A stretch of DNA of 64,000 nucleotides from positions 292,885 through 356,884 of the forward strand of contig NW_019091438.1 in assembly GCF_001949145.1 (NCBI RefSeq), written 5' to 3'. Positions within the stretch are counted from its first letter, which is position 1. Each line of letters begins with the position of its first letter. The position numbers and the translations under genes are program-made. The notes below the pieces were generated by a model. It was given only the letters and a program-made list of their open reading frames with translations, searched no databases and was not told the DNA's origin. Positions 11,913-25,000 of this stretch are shown here, one piece after another. This stretch comes from Acanthaster planci. Taxonomy: Eukaryota; Echinodermata; Asteroidea; Valvatida; Acanthasteridae.

Positions 11913-12317
11913 CTGGTTCTAATGAGGAGAAATGCGCCGTCCCGCAAACGTGAATTTTTCTACGAGTCTACCGACCGAGAGTGGCTCTCTCCACGTGGTT
12001 TGGATTTGTCAACATGGCCATGTGAATGTACAGATATGGAAACTTGAAAATTTCATGCACCATAAAACGCGGCAGGCCCGCCTTTTTCCACAGTTGGCGA
12101 GGGCCGGGTCAGACGTGGTCATCTGCGCTCTGTGCATTTCGGAAGTGAAGCGGAGACAATTTCCGGGTTTGCATATTTTTACGCTCTCTTGCCTTATTCG
12201 ATGGCCATGAAACTTTCGCTTCCGTCACTTTAAAGTTGGCACTTATGGTAGATGTTAACTTGAGAAATTTGTTCTGTGAGGTTGTAAGGGAAGTGGGGAA
12301 AGGCCTGTCCTAATTAA

Positions 12318-12534
12318 TGACGTCACAATGTTCGCGTATTAAACCGGACTCGTGGTCGTTAAGTGGCGCTACGCTAGAACGGCCAATTGCTGAACGCACT
12401 TAAGCGCAGTCCGTGTCAAGTTTTGTGTTTATCGTTTGCGCGCTTGTCCGTGGGGTGTCTGGTAGGTTTTTGTTGTCAGTTGGTAGCGGTAATGACACGC
12501 AGTGCGACAAGCAGATAAAGAAACCTAACCAGGT
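12318..12534 (+). promoter_or_regulatory. Promoter-like patch with CRE and splice donor
   Basis: A perfect CRE palindrome TGACGTCA lies at 12318-12325, followed by about 200 bases of CpG-rich DNA without a long ORF, ending at a consensus donor CCAG|GTAAGC (12532/12533). This is what a non-coding first exon of a plus-strand transcript would look like. No downstream coding exon on this strand was found before Tbx1/10, so it could be a long non-coding RNA or chance. Confidence 0.25.
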
Positions 12535-13250
12535 AAGCTGATATATTCACTCAACCTCGTTCCAAGGGTGCTTAGGACCAAGGTGTATAGGATTTGATAA
12601 CGGGTTTGAGTTCCATGTCTTACAACAACGAAGGCATTTCCGTTTGCTGTGTTCTTTTTGTTTCATTTTGACTTTTCAAAGGATTTTCAGCAATTCCAGA
12701 TAACAGAACAAAGGAAAAAAAAAACAAATACGCGAATGCCATGAAATGACAAACTGGTAGAATAAGAAGTTTTGGCTTTTGTCGATACATAGCTTTTGGG
12801 GGGTGATGCACCTCTAAACAGGCCACGGGGATATGGAAAAAAAATACAACACCGGGAAACATTTATGAAGCCCAAGTGTAGGAAGGGGACACTGACCGAG
12901 CGAGAGATGCAACCGTCAACCCATCGATCTGCGCCACGCTTCTCAAAGATCATCACTATCATCAGCGGCAGCAGCATCATTCACCCACCCCCCCCAGCAA
13001 CGAGTCCCTGTCCGTCTACGGTGACAAGAGCATGCAGAAATCGTTATTAGCTTCGCGAAGAGGAAAAAACAAGTGCAGGCTGGATGATGACCGAGACGCG
13101 CTGGTATACTGGGGCCCCGGCCGCGACGACAGAAGAGGGATTAGCGGGTAAATTGCAGCACTCTCCCCCGGCCCATCTCGGTGGGTTGATAACCCACCAA
13201 GACTGATTACGACCAAGCAGAGAGTCACAGACGTCCCTCTCATCAACTCG

Positions 13251-13264
13251 TCTCTCTCTCTCTC
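13251..13264. repeat. CT microsatellite
   Basis: A short run of (TC)n continuing into C-rich DNA. Confidence 0.8.
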
Positions 13265-13559
13265 CCCCATCCCCCCTTGTTTGAAAGAGTTCAAAATCCT
13301 GGATGTTTCCCTCTTTCCTAATTTGTCGTTTCCCGTTTCGTGCCTCGGAGGAGCTTTTTTTCCTCACTAATTTGACACCATTGTGCGGAGAGATGCTGAG
13401 TCGATGCCGACCGCAGACCCTTTACCTCATTTCGAGAAGCTCGTTTGGTTTTTTCTTCCAGTGCACGCGTAACTGAAATGCCAATACACGGAGAAAGAAC
13501 ATCAGCATTATGCAGATCACACAAAAACTCGTGAAATCCAAATTGTCGACTGATCAGAC

Positions 13560-13625
13560 AGGTTGCCTGCATTTCTTGCAGGGTCGTGGGTTCGAGTCCC
13601 AAGTTGTGATGACGGGGGTGGGTGG
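13560..13625 (+). repeat. Possible tRNA-derived SINE remnant (B-box)
   Basis: GGGTTCGAGTCCC at 13588-13600 is a perfect B-box core. The upstream sequence does not fold into a D-arm with a good A-box, so it is not a functional tRNA gene. It is probably a degraded SINE head. Confidence 0.35.
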
Positions 13626-16600
13626 GGATCCATACACATTCTGCGTCACTTTCAGCAAATGGGCTTGATTGACAAGATGGCTCTTAGGGATCGTCTTCCC
13701 CGATTCCACTTCATTCATTGGACACTGTAAGATGGGAAGGGACATGAGAACGTGTATATCGCTTCGGTTTATACCGGTATGGCCTGACTTTGAATTTTTT
13801 TATTCGGATAATATGGGTGGTTTTTTTTTTACATCCAGGATTTGGTATTACCCTTCGCAAGTATGAATATCTGTAATTTGCCCTATTGAATCGTCTTCAT
13901 TCCAACACAACAACTTTTTAAAGAGAATTTACACAGAGACCATCCCGGGGCCGCTTTCGAGTCAAGATAGCTGACCCAAGAATGAAGCCAACCGGTCTCA
14001 GCAGGTGTGGCATATAGTTGACTATTTACATCCAATAGTTGACTATTTACACCTAACTATGCACCGATTGGCCTTATGTTTGCTTATCCTTTTCCCGATT
14101 GCCATAGACAGCGTCATGACAGACACGATTAAAGAATGGAATTCTCCAGGCAGTATTTTGGTCTCATAGTACTGGTAAAAATCAAGAGAATAGTGAAGTA
14201 ACAATTCGCATTTCAAGATTTCTGTGTTAATTCTTTAAGGGACAGGAACGCAAAGGGACTGAGGAGATAAAGTGGGTGAAATGTACAAACACCAAGGGCG
14301 TTAGATCCATGCTTTCGTGACATCAACATTTTCACCCCGTGACTTGTATTAAAAGCCCCGGTTGACAAACTTTCTCACGTTAGCGTTATAATTTGCTCAT
14401 ACTTGTACGTCCAGCTTATTGACCGTGTGCAACGTGTGTGTGTTCAGTTCTTCTGTTCTAAAACTTCCTTTTCCCGCCTTTAAAGGTAGACAATAATGCA
14501 ACAAACCTTGTTATTGTAAGAGGGGCAGAATTCTGCTTCGTCAGAAGAAATACGCTCCAGGCGTGATGGCGCCCGCGTGACACAAACCTTTCTTGGAAAA
14601 TGGACCCTTCTCGCCAACAGCCCAGTTCTCTCTTATTTCCTTTACAATACTTCCCGAGGAAACCTGACAGACGCTTGAAAGTTCTGTTTATCACCCAGAA
14701 CATGTCCCCGCACACCCCCAAAGAAAATGAACGCCTCCACGTAATGCAGTCAGTTTTTAAAGACTGAGGACCCCAAACACGACATTACCACGTGTCAAAT
14801 GATATTCAGCTCATCGTGCCGATATTGCTTTATCTGCGTCTTGAGCTCTCCAACTTTCCTGAAAAAAGTCACGGAGAGGTCCTCCCTCGTAAATCGAAGA
14901 TTTCATTCCACACTGTGCCTCCTCTGTCAGCACGCGTTATCGATGGTGTTGAATCATCGATTTCAAAAACGGATTCAGAAAAGTTATGTTGCTACTTTGT
15001 TGTGCTACATTGTCAGCGCAAAGACATATACATCGAGTCTAACGAAAAATCTCAGTCCTTGTCTAAATTTATACTGAAAGAAACTTCAACAAATAAATTG
15101 CAGTTCTGACGTTTATAAAGGTTTTTATTCATTCAACAAAAATACATCTAGTGAAAGAGAACTCTTTGACACCTTTGATTACCGAAAGTGTACACAGAGC
15201 TTGAACACAGCTTTGCCATGACTGTTAATACAATGGTGAAAGGTCTCTTTATAATCTTGTCTTTTCTGTCCATGCTTTCCTCGGTGAGCAGATCATTCAT
15301 ATGATGAATATCTAACGGGCTTCTTGATGGAATCTGTCAAAGTACAGACCATCTGCCCGATTGGGGCAACCAACGAAAAAAAAATGAGACCGACGAGATA
15401 TTTAAGTCTTTTTTTAGCCGCGTGGGAATGAGACAGTGGGGGTCATTGCACGGATATACCATTTTAGGGCAGTGTGACAGGTTTGGCAGGACTGCTGACT
15501 CTCTGTTATCTTTGTTTAAAGCAATTGGTACACTAATTTGTAAAAGGAATCAATCAAGTTGTTTACTGCTCGGTCAAAATCAGTACTGCTGAGCCTGCTA
15601 AAGTATAAATAAAAGTATTTGTTACAGAACTACGCAATACGACATCCAATCTTTTTTTTCTTCATTACAAATCTTTTCTTCTTAAACATTTGTGCTGGAC
15701 TCATGATATGTTATTTGACATACATTTTGAATTTTATGTTATACAATTGGGAACAAGTTTATTTGAAGACAATTATTCGGTAGAACGATGAATAGAATGG
15801 TATATCTCGATTCTGAAAAAGTATGTTTGTTTCTGTCTTTCTTTCTTCGGGAATGGATTTGTGCACAAGGAAAGGTACATCGGTTCTTTTTATATAAAAT
15901 GTCAGTCATGCGTTCCTTCCAGCGTTTTACAGACATCAGAACTGATGTGCAAGAAAAGACGAGCTCCTTGAGTGCAAAAATATCCAATTAAGAATCAAAA
16001 GTTTCTGATTTCAAAGGCGAAATTTAGCCCAAAGATCACTGCCTCAGTTTATCTAAATTTGTCCTCTCGGAGATCATAAAGTTACAATATTCTCGTCAAG
16101 ATGACATCAAGAAACGTAGTGAAAGCACACGTTTCAAACCAAGAAAGAATTAATCGATGTTAAGTTCGACTAAGTTGTTGTTTTTTTTTTGTCAAACGAA
16201 TACCGGTCAATGGCGTAGTCTACCTTTCGAACCGTTGCTGCCAACAGATGATGTGCTATTACACCAAGAACAGGTCATATTCCTGAGAAGTAATTCATCT
16301 TGAAAAGGTAATTGTATTGACAGATTTTGATGGATTAGGCTCCAAGAACATTCCGTGGTGTTTAAATGACAAAACGACGGCATGCGCCAATCAAAGTGTG
16401 GCGTCGCGGGATGTCGCCGGCTGAATATGACCGGCAAGACGACGGTGACGCCAGTAGTCTATTTTGCATATCACGTCACTCCTATTCAGACTGGCTCGTC
16501 TCTTTTGGCAAACATAATTACATTTCTGTACAAGTTTCAAATTATGTACACTGTATCGCCCAAATTTGGGCTTGAAAAATTCTCTCATATAAAACGAAAA

Positions 16601-18466
16601 TAGAAAATAACCTCTATACAAGTTGCATCTTTAGTTAGACTGAATATCCTTCACAAAACAGTTCGAATGGAGATTAACACCAGGACTATCAGTCCAAGTT
16701 GGATCTCATTCTTTTTGAATGCTTTAGTTCTGATTTTATGATGGACTACAGACACTTATAACCACTCTTAAACTTACAAACGTCCAACCAAAATGAAACA
16801 ACTTGAATAAATCTGGTCTCAGCATCTGATAACCACCTTAACTTAAGAATAATTTTGACCCGCTCTTTTTTTTTCAACTTTTGTACATTTTGGCTGTTTT
16901 GCCCCTGTGAGAACACAGTCTCAGGTTCATTCTTAATTCTTACTGACACGGCCAATCACGGCAAATTTTGCACTTCTTTGCTTTCTCTGTCATGCATTAT
17001 TCAGTAGAGGCGTGGCAATGTGCATACAATATTGCGACGATATACATGTACATGTAAGAGAAACTCAAACACCAATGGAGTTTCAGGATATAAAATATTG
17101 ATTGACACGTAATAGCATGCAGTTGTTGACTTCATTTGGATGTTCGCTGCCGAGTTGGGCTTTTCCAGTGCTTGAAGGGCGTGACAATATGATGTGGCAG
17201 CGGCAAGTTCCGGTCAACAAACTCAGACGCCGCGAGACCCCAAATTTACAGCAGTCACGGTAACCAAAGTTAGAGCGAGCGCTTGCGGCTCGAGGCCCGA
17301 GCCCAATCACTCCACGCCTCGCACAAATGGTCGAGCCCGGTTTGGAAGTAATCAGAATTCGTCGGGTCCCCCGGCTATACGATCGAGAAGAAGAAGAAGA
17401 AGACGACTGCAGAAAAAGAGCGACGACTGCGAAACATTACCGTAGAGAAGCCCTTCTTGCCAGAGGGGGCTTTAGGGGCTCAGTCCCGGCCCCGATCAAT
17501 CTTGATACACGGCGCACCGCAACGACGCGGGGACTGTGCTGTCTCTGGCCGGAGAAGTTACATGTACAATCCGTGTTTGTCAACGGGTGGCTGAGTGTGT
17601 TGGACTCCTAATCACGTGCTGGCCGTGCCTGACTTAAGAGGTGGATGGATGGCAGTCGATGATGACGGGACGGATGAAGACGACGGGCGATGATGCTAAT
17701 GACGATCCTGATGATGATGATAAGGCGCCGGGTGCGAAGTGATTCTTCACCCGTCGATTCGTGCTTCCAGTCTCGCCTGGTTCCCTCGTGCCGCGCGGCT
17801 TTTTTCTTTCTCCGTGACATTGGCTCCAGGTTCACCGTCTGCGTGCTAACTCAACCAAATCTGGTCGAATAATATCCAACCACACTTCACACGTCCCAAT
17901 ATCACCAGTCGGGCTCGGCGTGGAGTTGTCCCAAACAAAAGTCGACCGGTTCTCTGGGGTGTCATCGCCTAAAACTTCTCCTTTCCCCCAAACTTACTTC
18001 TCCTGCCAACATGCATGCACCAGCTTGGCACTTCGCAGTTGATCGCACATTTTTTTTTAACGGAATAGGCCGTCCAGCAAAACAGCTGCTGTGACTCGCC
18101 AATTCCCATGGCAACTGAATCGAAACCTCTGGAGGAAATTCTGTTATCATGGAGCGTAACTGGCGCAGATGGTCCACGACTGATAATACTCAATTTATTT
18201 TGCATTTAACCGCTTCAAGACCTTCAAAAACAAACTAGGTAAAGGTTCTTGTTCAATAGCACTCGCTCGACATGTTAACACATTCTAATTCAAGGAATAA
18301 AGCCGAAATATTGCTTGGCGTGTCTGTTAAAACCATTCAAAGTCACGTGCTTGGGTTGAAGACCAATCAAAACGAATAACATAAACCTGCATTACTCTCT
18401 GATTGAAGAATCCCCAATTAATGTAATTTTGAATGTTATTTCTATGTTGTATATTAGGCCATAAGA

Positions 18467-18472
18467 TTTATT
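18467..18472 (-). terminator. Polyadenylation signal, Tbx1/10
   Basis: AATAAA on the minus strand, about 220 bases after the Tbx1/10 stop codon. It is the first canonical hexamer downstream. The 3' UTR would be about 240 bases. Confidence 0.5.
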
Positions 18473-18691
18473 TTAAGAAAATGCAAGACCTTTATAATAA
18501 TATATTCTTTTGTTGAAAAATGTGAATGGAACTTTTTTTCGACTATCACTAATAATTGTTGATAAGATGGTTTCCCCGAATGGTTGCCATGATTATTGCG
18601 CGAGCAAACGGCGGTATCTACAATAGCCATCATATCTCTTTTTGTAATCATAGTTCGTATGAATACTGTACGAAAGCAGTTCCGGTAGTCA

Positions 18692-19083
18692 TCAGACCAT
18701 GTGTTGGGTGTAGTTCCTCCGCGGATCGATCCCACCCATCATGGTGGAGGGGTCGTAGGCGAACTGCGGGTTCGTTCGCCCCATGTAACCCAGGCCGTTA
18801 CCACAGTACCGCGTGTCCCTCATGTACGACACGTCGCGGGAGTACGGGGTGGGCCGCGTGTTGGACCGGAAGTAGCAGCTGGGACCGTAGCTGTACTGGT
18901 TGTCCGGGTGGTAGGTTGGGTAGGTGTCCGCCGCGCAGGTGCCGTTGGTCATCGGCGACTGGCCCAGGTCGGGGAAGCTGGGGTTGGGGTTGACCAGCTG
19001 CGAGCTGGGAAGGGTGTTGGAGGGCTCTGATGTCATGGGAGGGGACACCGAGGCGGCTGTTGTACCACGATTCGCTTCAGAAT
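18692..19083 (-). CDS. Tbx1/10: Tbx1/10 C-terminal exon
   Basis: The acceptor is attgctctcacag ending at 19084. The exon encodes about 129 residues from [20 protein letters not shown] to RRNYTQHMV and TGA (18694-18692). It is rich in Ser, Pro, Tyr, Asn and Thr, as in the regulatory tails of T-box factors. GC is high, matching the other exons. ORFs on the opposite strand here are shadows. Confidence 0.92.
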
Positions 19084-22000
19084 CTGTGAGAGCAATATAA
19101 GCAGTGACCACACAGTGAAATTTGAAATCGTTTATGTTCCGGCTTGAGTTTGTCAGTGGCAATACGCGCAGGTTCTGAATGATGGAAAACTTCCAAAGGA
19201 AGAACAATGTTAACCATTCTTTCACACGTAGAACACTGATTGTCAAACTAGTGCAAGCAACAAGAGATTTTAAAGGCTACAAGTTAGACATGTCCTCACT
19301 TTCGCTGTATTGTCAGCGTGGGAGTTTTGAAGCCCAGACTGTCATTTGTCACTTCAAGTGACTTGCAAACGAGGAGAGTCCAGGCCTGTAGCTAGCTATT
19401 GTTTGCAACCTGCTACTTGCCTTTGCGAAATAGAATTTTCTTCCAATTGAGGTTTAATATGGATGTAAATACGCCATGCAGAGACTAGTACGGTACCAGA
19501 ATGGTGGATTTGGGAATTTAGATGTCACACACTATTCGATACATTTTGTTGTCACTATTTTGCTTTTGCATCGAATGCTCTTATATATAGCATCGTCCAA
19601 GGCTAGACTCACTTTGTTCGTTTGTCTGTTGCCGGTGTGTGAGGGGCCTACTCCGGCTGATGCCCACGATCTGTAGGGAGCTGGGACGGTGATGGTTCCG
19701 TGTCCTTGGGCCATTGCTGTGGGGAAGTATCTCAATAATACTAGAATGGAGGAAAAGACGGGTAAAAGGAGAGTTTAACGAGCACAAAATACCTAGAATG
19801 GGGGATTAATAATAGTAGTAATATTAGAATGGGGAAAGACGAGTAAAACGAGAGTTTAATGAGCATAAAATAACTCGAATGGGGGATAATAATAGAAAGG
19901 GGTAAAGACGAGTAAAAGGAGAGTTTAACGAGCACAAAATACCTAGAATGGGGGAATAATAATAGAAAAGGGTAAAAACGAGTAAAATAAGTGTTTAACG
20001 AGCAAAAAATACCTAGAATGGGGGAATAATAGTAATAATATTAGAATGGGGGAAAGACGAGTAAAACGAGAGTTTAGCGAGCATAAAATACCCCACTGTC
20101 TTGCTAGTCAGATGAATGGAGCCTTGGCATAATTTATTCTCATTTCAAAATTTATAACGTCGATTAGAGATCGGGATATTTCTACAAGTTTTTTTCACAA
20201 ACGTTTTGAAATATATAATTGTATGTAACATGATTTATGGTTAAGAGGGATATTTGTTGCAGTCCTTCAAACTTGAGTACCAATTCTGCTGATCCCGTTT
20301 ATAGCTCCACCAGGAATTTGTGACGGGGCGGTGAATCATTCAGCAGTCTCCCGCCGAACGGTTATATGCCTTTCACGGTCAAATTCCACACCTCATCTCA
20401 TTAAAATGGGGGAAAAATAATATGACACTAATACAAGAAAAAAAAAACAAGCCCGACTTTGCAACAGGCTTTTGTCAGGCTTTCAATTTCCGTTTTTTTT
20501 AAATAATACCTTGAGCCTTGGTGTGTGTTGACAAGACCAGACGATGCCCGAATACTAAAACAAATAAAACAGAAGAAACAAGAAGGGTAGGAGAAACAGA
20601 TTTATGGCAATAAATTAATCATCGGGAATATCTGCGGCTAGGTGAGGGGGGTGGTGTTTATGACCTCAAGCCGCTGACAACTAAGATGTTTGTTTGCCAT
20701 CTTTTCTTGACGGCCTTTACTTCACACACGAGCGCGCAGATTAAGTACTCAAGTTTGAGGGGAAAAATACACTGATTGATTTCAAACTGGAGCTTTAAAT
20801 GCCTGCGACTTTAAGTTTTCTTCTCCACAAAAATCAAAGGAGTGCCTTTGTTTTACGGTAACGTACAACGGTAGTTAAAGGGGCCCAAAAATAAAAATTT
20901 ATTTGGGAAATGTTGATACATGAATTCAAAATTCAAATCCTGCCATGACTCCCGCTGCGTGGCAGTTAAACCAAAAATCACCGATGTTTCTTTTTTCATG
21001 GGTTCTTTTCAAGTTGTCATGAAGTAGCATGGTACATTTACAAAAAAAATACAAAGATAACGAAATTCTGACACTCTTGTTTTCACACAAGTCTTGAAAC
21101 GTACGACTCCTCAATCTTTCGTCATTTTTTCTGTTCATTGTTTAAAGAGGCGCGGACTACGGATATAATTGTGGTTCGATTTTTAATTAAACAAATAAGA
21201 CCAACACAAAATGGTTATTGTGAAGAGGAGAACACTCACCAATCGTCCGGGTCGCATTCCCTGAATCCCTTCGCGAATGGGTTGCTCGCAATTTTCAGCT
21301 GAGTTATCTAAAAGGAATTAAGGACACAGTCCAAATAAAACCCATCAGAGTTCATTATGAAATTCCAAATTAATTTGTCTAATCATTAAAGATAATTTTA
21401 TCTATTTTTTATTTCCCACTTTTTCTTCCCTCAACAAATAACGTCGATGAGCAACATCTTATGGAACGAGAGATGGGGGATGCCTCAATAAAAAACCCGC
21501 CTCACGGAACCAACGGAGATCCCCTTTCAATTATGAACAACTCGCATCGAAAAGGTTGAATACATTCATTCGTTTTTCTCGTTTTGCTCTTGCGCATCTT
21601 CTACAGGAAGGAGCAGTCCCTTCAACATTCCCTTGGAGTGTAATTAGTTCCCCCTATCGAACTAACCCCCTTTCCCGCTAGGGGGCTTGCGCAGGTGTGA
21701 CGGGGTGTCCTGTGTAATAATGCCTAATCCCCCAAGATGTCCGCACAGCATAGGAGTTACCACGCATCATCTAGCGATGAGCGATGGGATACACTCGGAC
21801 AGGATCAACTTATTAAGACAATTTCTCCGACGATGACGAGAAATGACGGACGGAAATTACGTGAGTGGTGCGTACCGTACCGAACCATGTGAAACTAATA
21901 TCGGAGTGGATCCAATCTGAAGTTTGTTTAACTGCAGAAGTTGTTCGGCCGTTAATTAAAGCAAACAACAAAACGAAGTAATTTCAAAAATCATTTGTAA

Positions 22001-25000
22001 TTAAGACCCTTTAATACCATTTTTCCTTCATGTCTGTCCAGCTTTTAGCAGCTGCCCGTGACCATATTATGTTAACTAATATCACTGAAGTATTTACAAG
22101 TAGAATCAATTTTATGATAGAAATTGGAATCCCGTTCATAGTTTCCGGAGACAATTGCCCTGTTTATTCCCCTTTCCCTTTCCTCTGTGACTCACCCGAT
22201 GGTTCTGGTAAGCAGTCACGGCCGTGAACTGCGTCTCTTGGAAGATGAACGTCTTGAAGTCCCGCTCCGGCGCGTCGTCGAAGTCCTTCCGACCGCTCAC
22301 GTGCACCACGTGGAACCGCGGCTGATAGCGGTGCATGGAGTTCAAGATAATCTGCACGACAGAAAGGAAAACAAAAACTGAAGGGGAGAAAAAACCCCGA
22401 AGGTCTAGGATGCCAGATATCAGTAATATAAACAGAAGCATTAAGACAGCGCAGGAATAATTTGGGGCTTCCGAAGAGACGGCTGCTTGTTATTTCCAGC
22501 GTGGGGCATTTACTCTGACTTGGGACTCGCCAGAGGTGCCTCTTTTGGGACTGGGCCAGATATCCTGCTTAGTTTGGCAAGCCGTAGCAGGCCTCGACTC
22601 CGAAATTCGAGTAATGTACGAGTAATGAGAAAAACCACGCAAAAAGTGTGCAGACTAACTGGCGGCAATTAGTTTGATCTGGACTTTCTTTCGCACTAAT
22701 AAATGCATCATGTGAAACCTAAACACCCGTAATTTTGCAGAGTAACCACTTGTGATCGGAATATTTAGGATCAAAATGTCTCGAGAACCACTAAGGCAAT
22801 AGAAAGTACCACTTACTGGGTAGTACTTGCCTTGTCAAAACAGTGGGCGGCTTTCAAAAAATCTGCTCTGTCTGCATTTGTCATTTGAGGTCACAAAGTT
22901 TGAAGGTACGGGCGGTTGTTTTGTACAAAAAAAGTCTCGGAACCAGACGTTATGTTGCAACCAATGCAATGAAGTGTGCGTCGCGAATCCATTTCCTCAC
23001 CTCCCACTCCACACAGTAAATTAGTCAAGTTTCCCAGCTAAAAGGAAGACGAGGAGTACTCACGTGGCCATTATCGTCCAGCAGGTTATTGGTCAGTTTG
23101 AGTTTGTCGAAGGACACGATCTGTTTCATCCACATAGCGCCCCGGGCCGGCGAGTCCGGGTGGACGTGGATACGGCCCGGCATCTCCGGATCGGCCTTGC
23201 CCGCCACGAGCCAGCTTGAACTGTGGAAGGCATACCGGTACCTCTTGTCGTCTACCTGGGAAGGAGAACCAAAGATGGGCCTCTTTGAAAGACAAATGAC
23301 TGCGAGCGATAAGAGAGCTTAATTGCATCAGAGCACAGCGACCCAGACTGGGTTATAATGCTGGAAAGTGGTGTGGCCGAGAAGAGAAGAGAAGAAGGAC
23401 ACTTAACTTTTCTTTTGGGGGTGATGACTAAAAGTATTTCCAGTGTATGCAAGATATGCCGATTCACGATGAACACTCTCAATGTTCATACTATGGGATA
23501 ACATTGATGCTACTAATTATCTTGTTCAACGTAAACCTTTTTTTCGGGATTTTCCCTGTCTAATTCTGGGTAAAACTTACATTACCTGAAAGGTTCAATG
23601 AAAAATTAATGTACTGTATTTAAAAACTAAAAGGATTTGGAAAGTAACAATAACTGCCTCTGTTTCCAAACTTCCCTGTGAGCGTGATATCTCGTCTCAA
23701 AAAGGAATTCAAGAACATGAAAATGTACCTTTCACTGTCCAATTTGGAAAGAAGAATCGATCATCAATGAAGAATCAATACAGGATTAGGTGACTTACCG
23801 GGACAAAATCCATCATGAGTATATATTCCGCCATGGGATCCATTCCCGAGATCTTGACCTGAAACGTCGGAAACATTCGTCTGTTTGAACAAGAAAACAA
23901 AGAAAAAAAGGATTTCTATAGTAATGGTTTTTAGGGATTTTCACAAGTTTTTAGCATTTACAAAGGGCGAAATGACTCTGACTTGTACCTTCTATAGATA
24001 TGTTCTATAGATGAAAATCACAGCAGTAGACTGCCGTTTTCTAAACGGGTTCCATGAAACTTGGGCACACAGATTACAGATTTTGATTGGCGTAAGCTTA
24101 CTTTCCCTCTTTCGGCCAAAGTTGTGTTTTCTGCATGGGATAAAACACTGCCCTCTGTCGTCCAAACTTTCTTTGGGAATGTTTCCAAGTCACTCACACT
24201 TAAACCATAGCCATGGAATTGCGCGGGAAATCTAAGCTTCGTGAATGACGAGTTCAGTTACTACAGATTGGAGGCAAGTCCTTGTTTTAAACAGAATTAA
24301 GTGCGGTGTTTGACAAGAGAATACGGTCTGAAGAAATGTTAATCTAATTCCAGTTCTTGTTTCGTTTAAACAACGTCCTTGAGTCGGAAGGTATAGAGAT
24401 CACAATCAAACAAAATTTGTTTATAGTCAAAGGCGGTCTTGAACCTTTCATTCATAAAGGTTGGGCGCTTTTGTGAGCATGAAAATGTGATCCAAGCAAA
24501 GAAACGGCATTGCTTAGTGGAAACACAACGAAGTGACCAGCTGAAATGCAGTGGGATTGGCACTGCATAAATTTGACTGATTCTCCTATTAATTATCCTT
24601 CTGCAATGACCAATGACCTTGCCATCAGTGTGAAATGGGGCCCGAGTTGTAAGCCAAGGGTGCCAGACCACAGCAGCGTTCCGTATAGGCCTACATCATC
24701 GAGGAAAAACATGTCCACGTGTAGACAATACAGTCAAAAAGCCTTAGTCTGGAACTTCTAATTGATATGGTAAATATTCTCGATCAAGAAATCGGCAATA
24801 AATGCATTATTCCCATCATTTGAATGAGTCAGTGTGAATATGTCAAGCACAGACCGAAAGAAGATAAAGTTCCTTCGTGAGTTCAAACCAACGGTGTGAA
24901 ATGTCTGTAGCTATAAGCACGCTGTACATGCATGGATACTCTTTGGGTCAGGGGAAAATGGAAGCTTTTAAGGACTAAAAGGAAAAAAAAAAGCACGAAA

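Larger units (their letters stand above)
7166..18460. other. Intergenic region between convergent genes
   Basis: These 11.3 kb between the 3' ends of the LRR gene and Tbx1/10 contain no ORF that I can support as coding. They do contain the foldback element at 8658-9152, two hairpins near 10.6 kb, a CRE and donor patch near 12.3-12.5 kb, GCGT and CT microsatellites, a B-box-like remnant near 13.59 kb and a small GATGATG-rich patch at 17.66-17.73 kb. Several GC-rich patches (11.34-11.56, 17.2-17.85 kb) are unexplained. Confidence 0.6.

Noticed and set aside
17571-17605. tRNA-like GGGTGGCTGAGTGTGTTGG
   Set aside because: It has an A-box-like start, but no B-box follows at the right distance and no cloverleaf forms.
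18556-19030. Plus-strand frames of 145 and 109 codons, Arg/Gly/Cys-rich
   Set aside because: They are antisense shadows of the Tbx1/10 C-terminal exon.
21299-21307. Alternative acceptor for the exon ending the T-box
   Set aside because: Using the AG at 21300-21299 would delete ITQ, which is conserved in Tbx1; the AG ending at 21308 keeps the family sequence.
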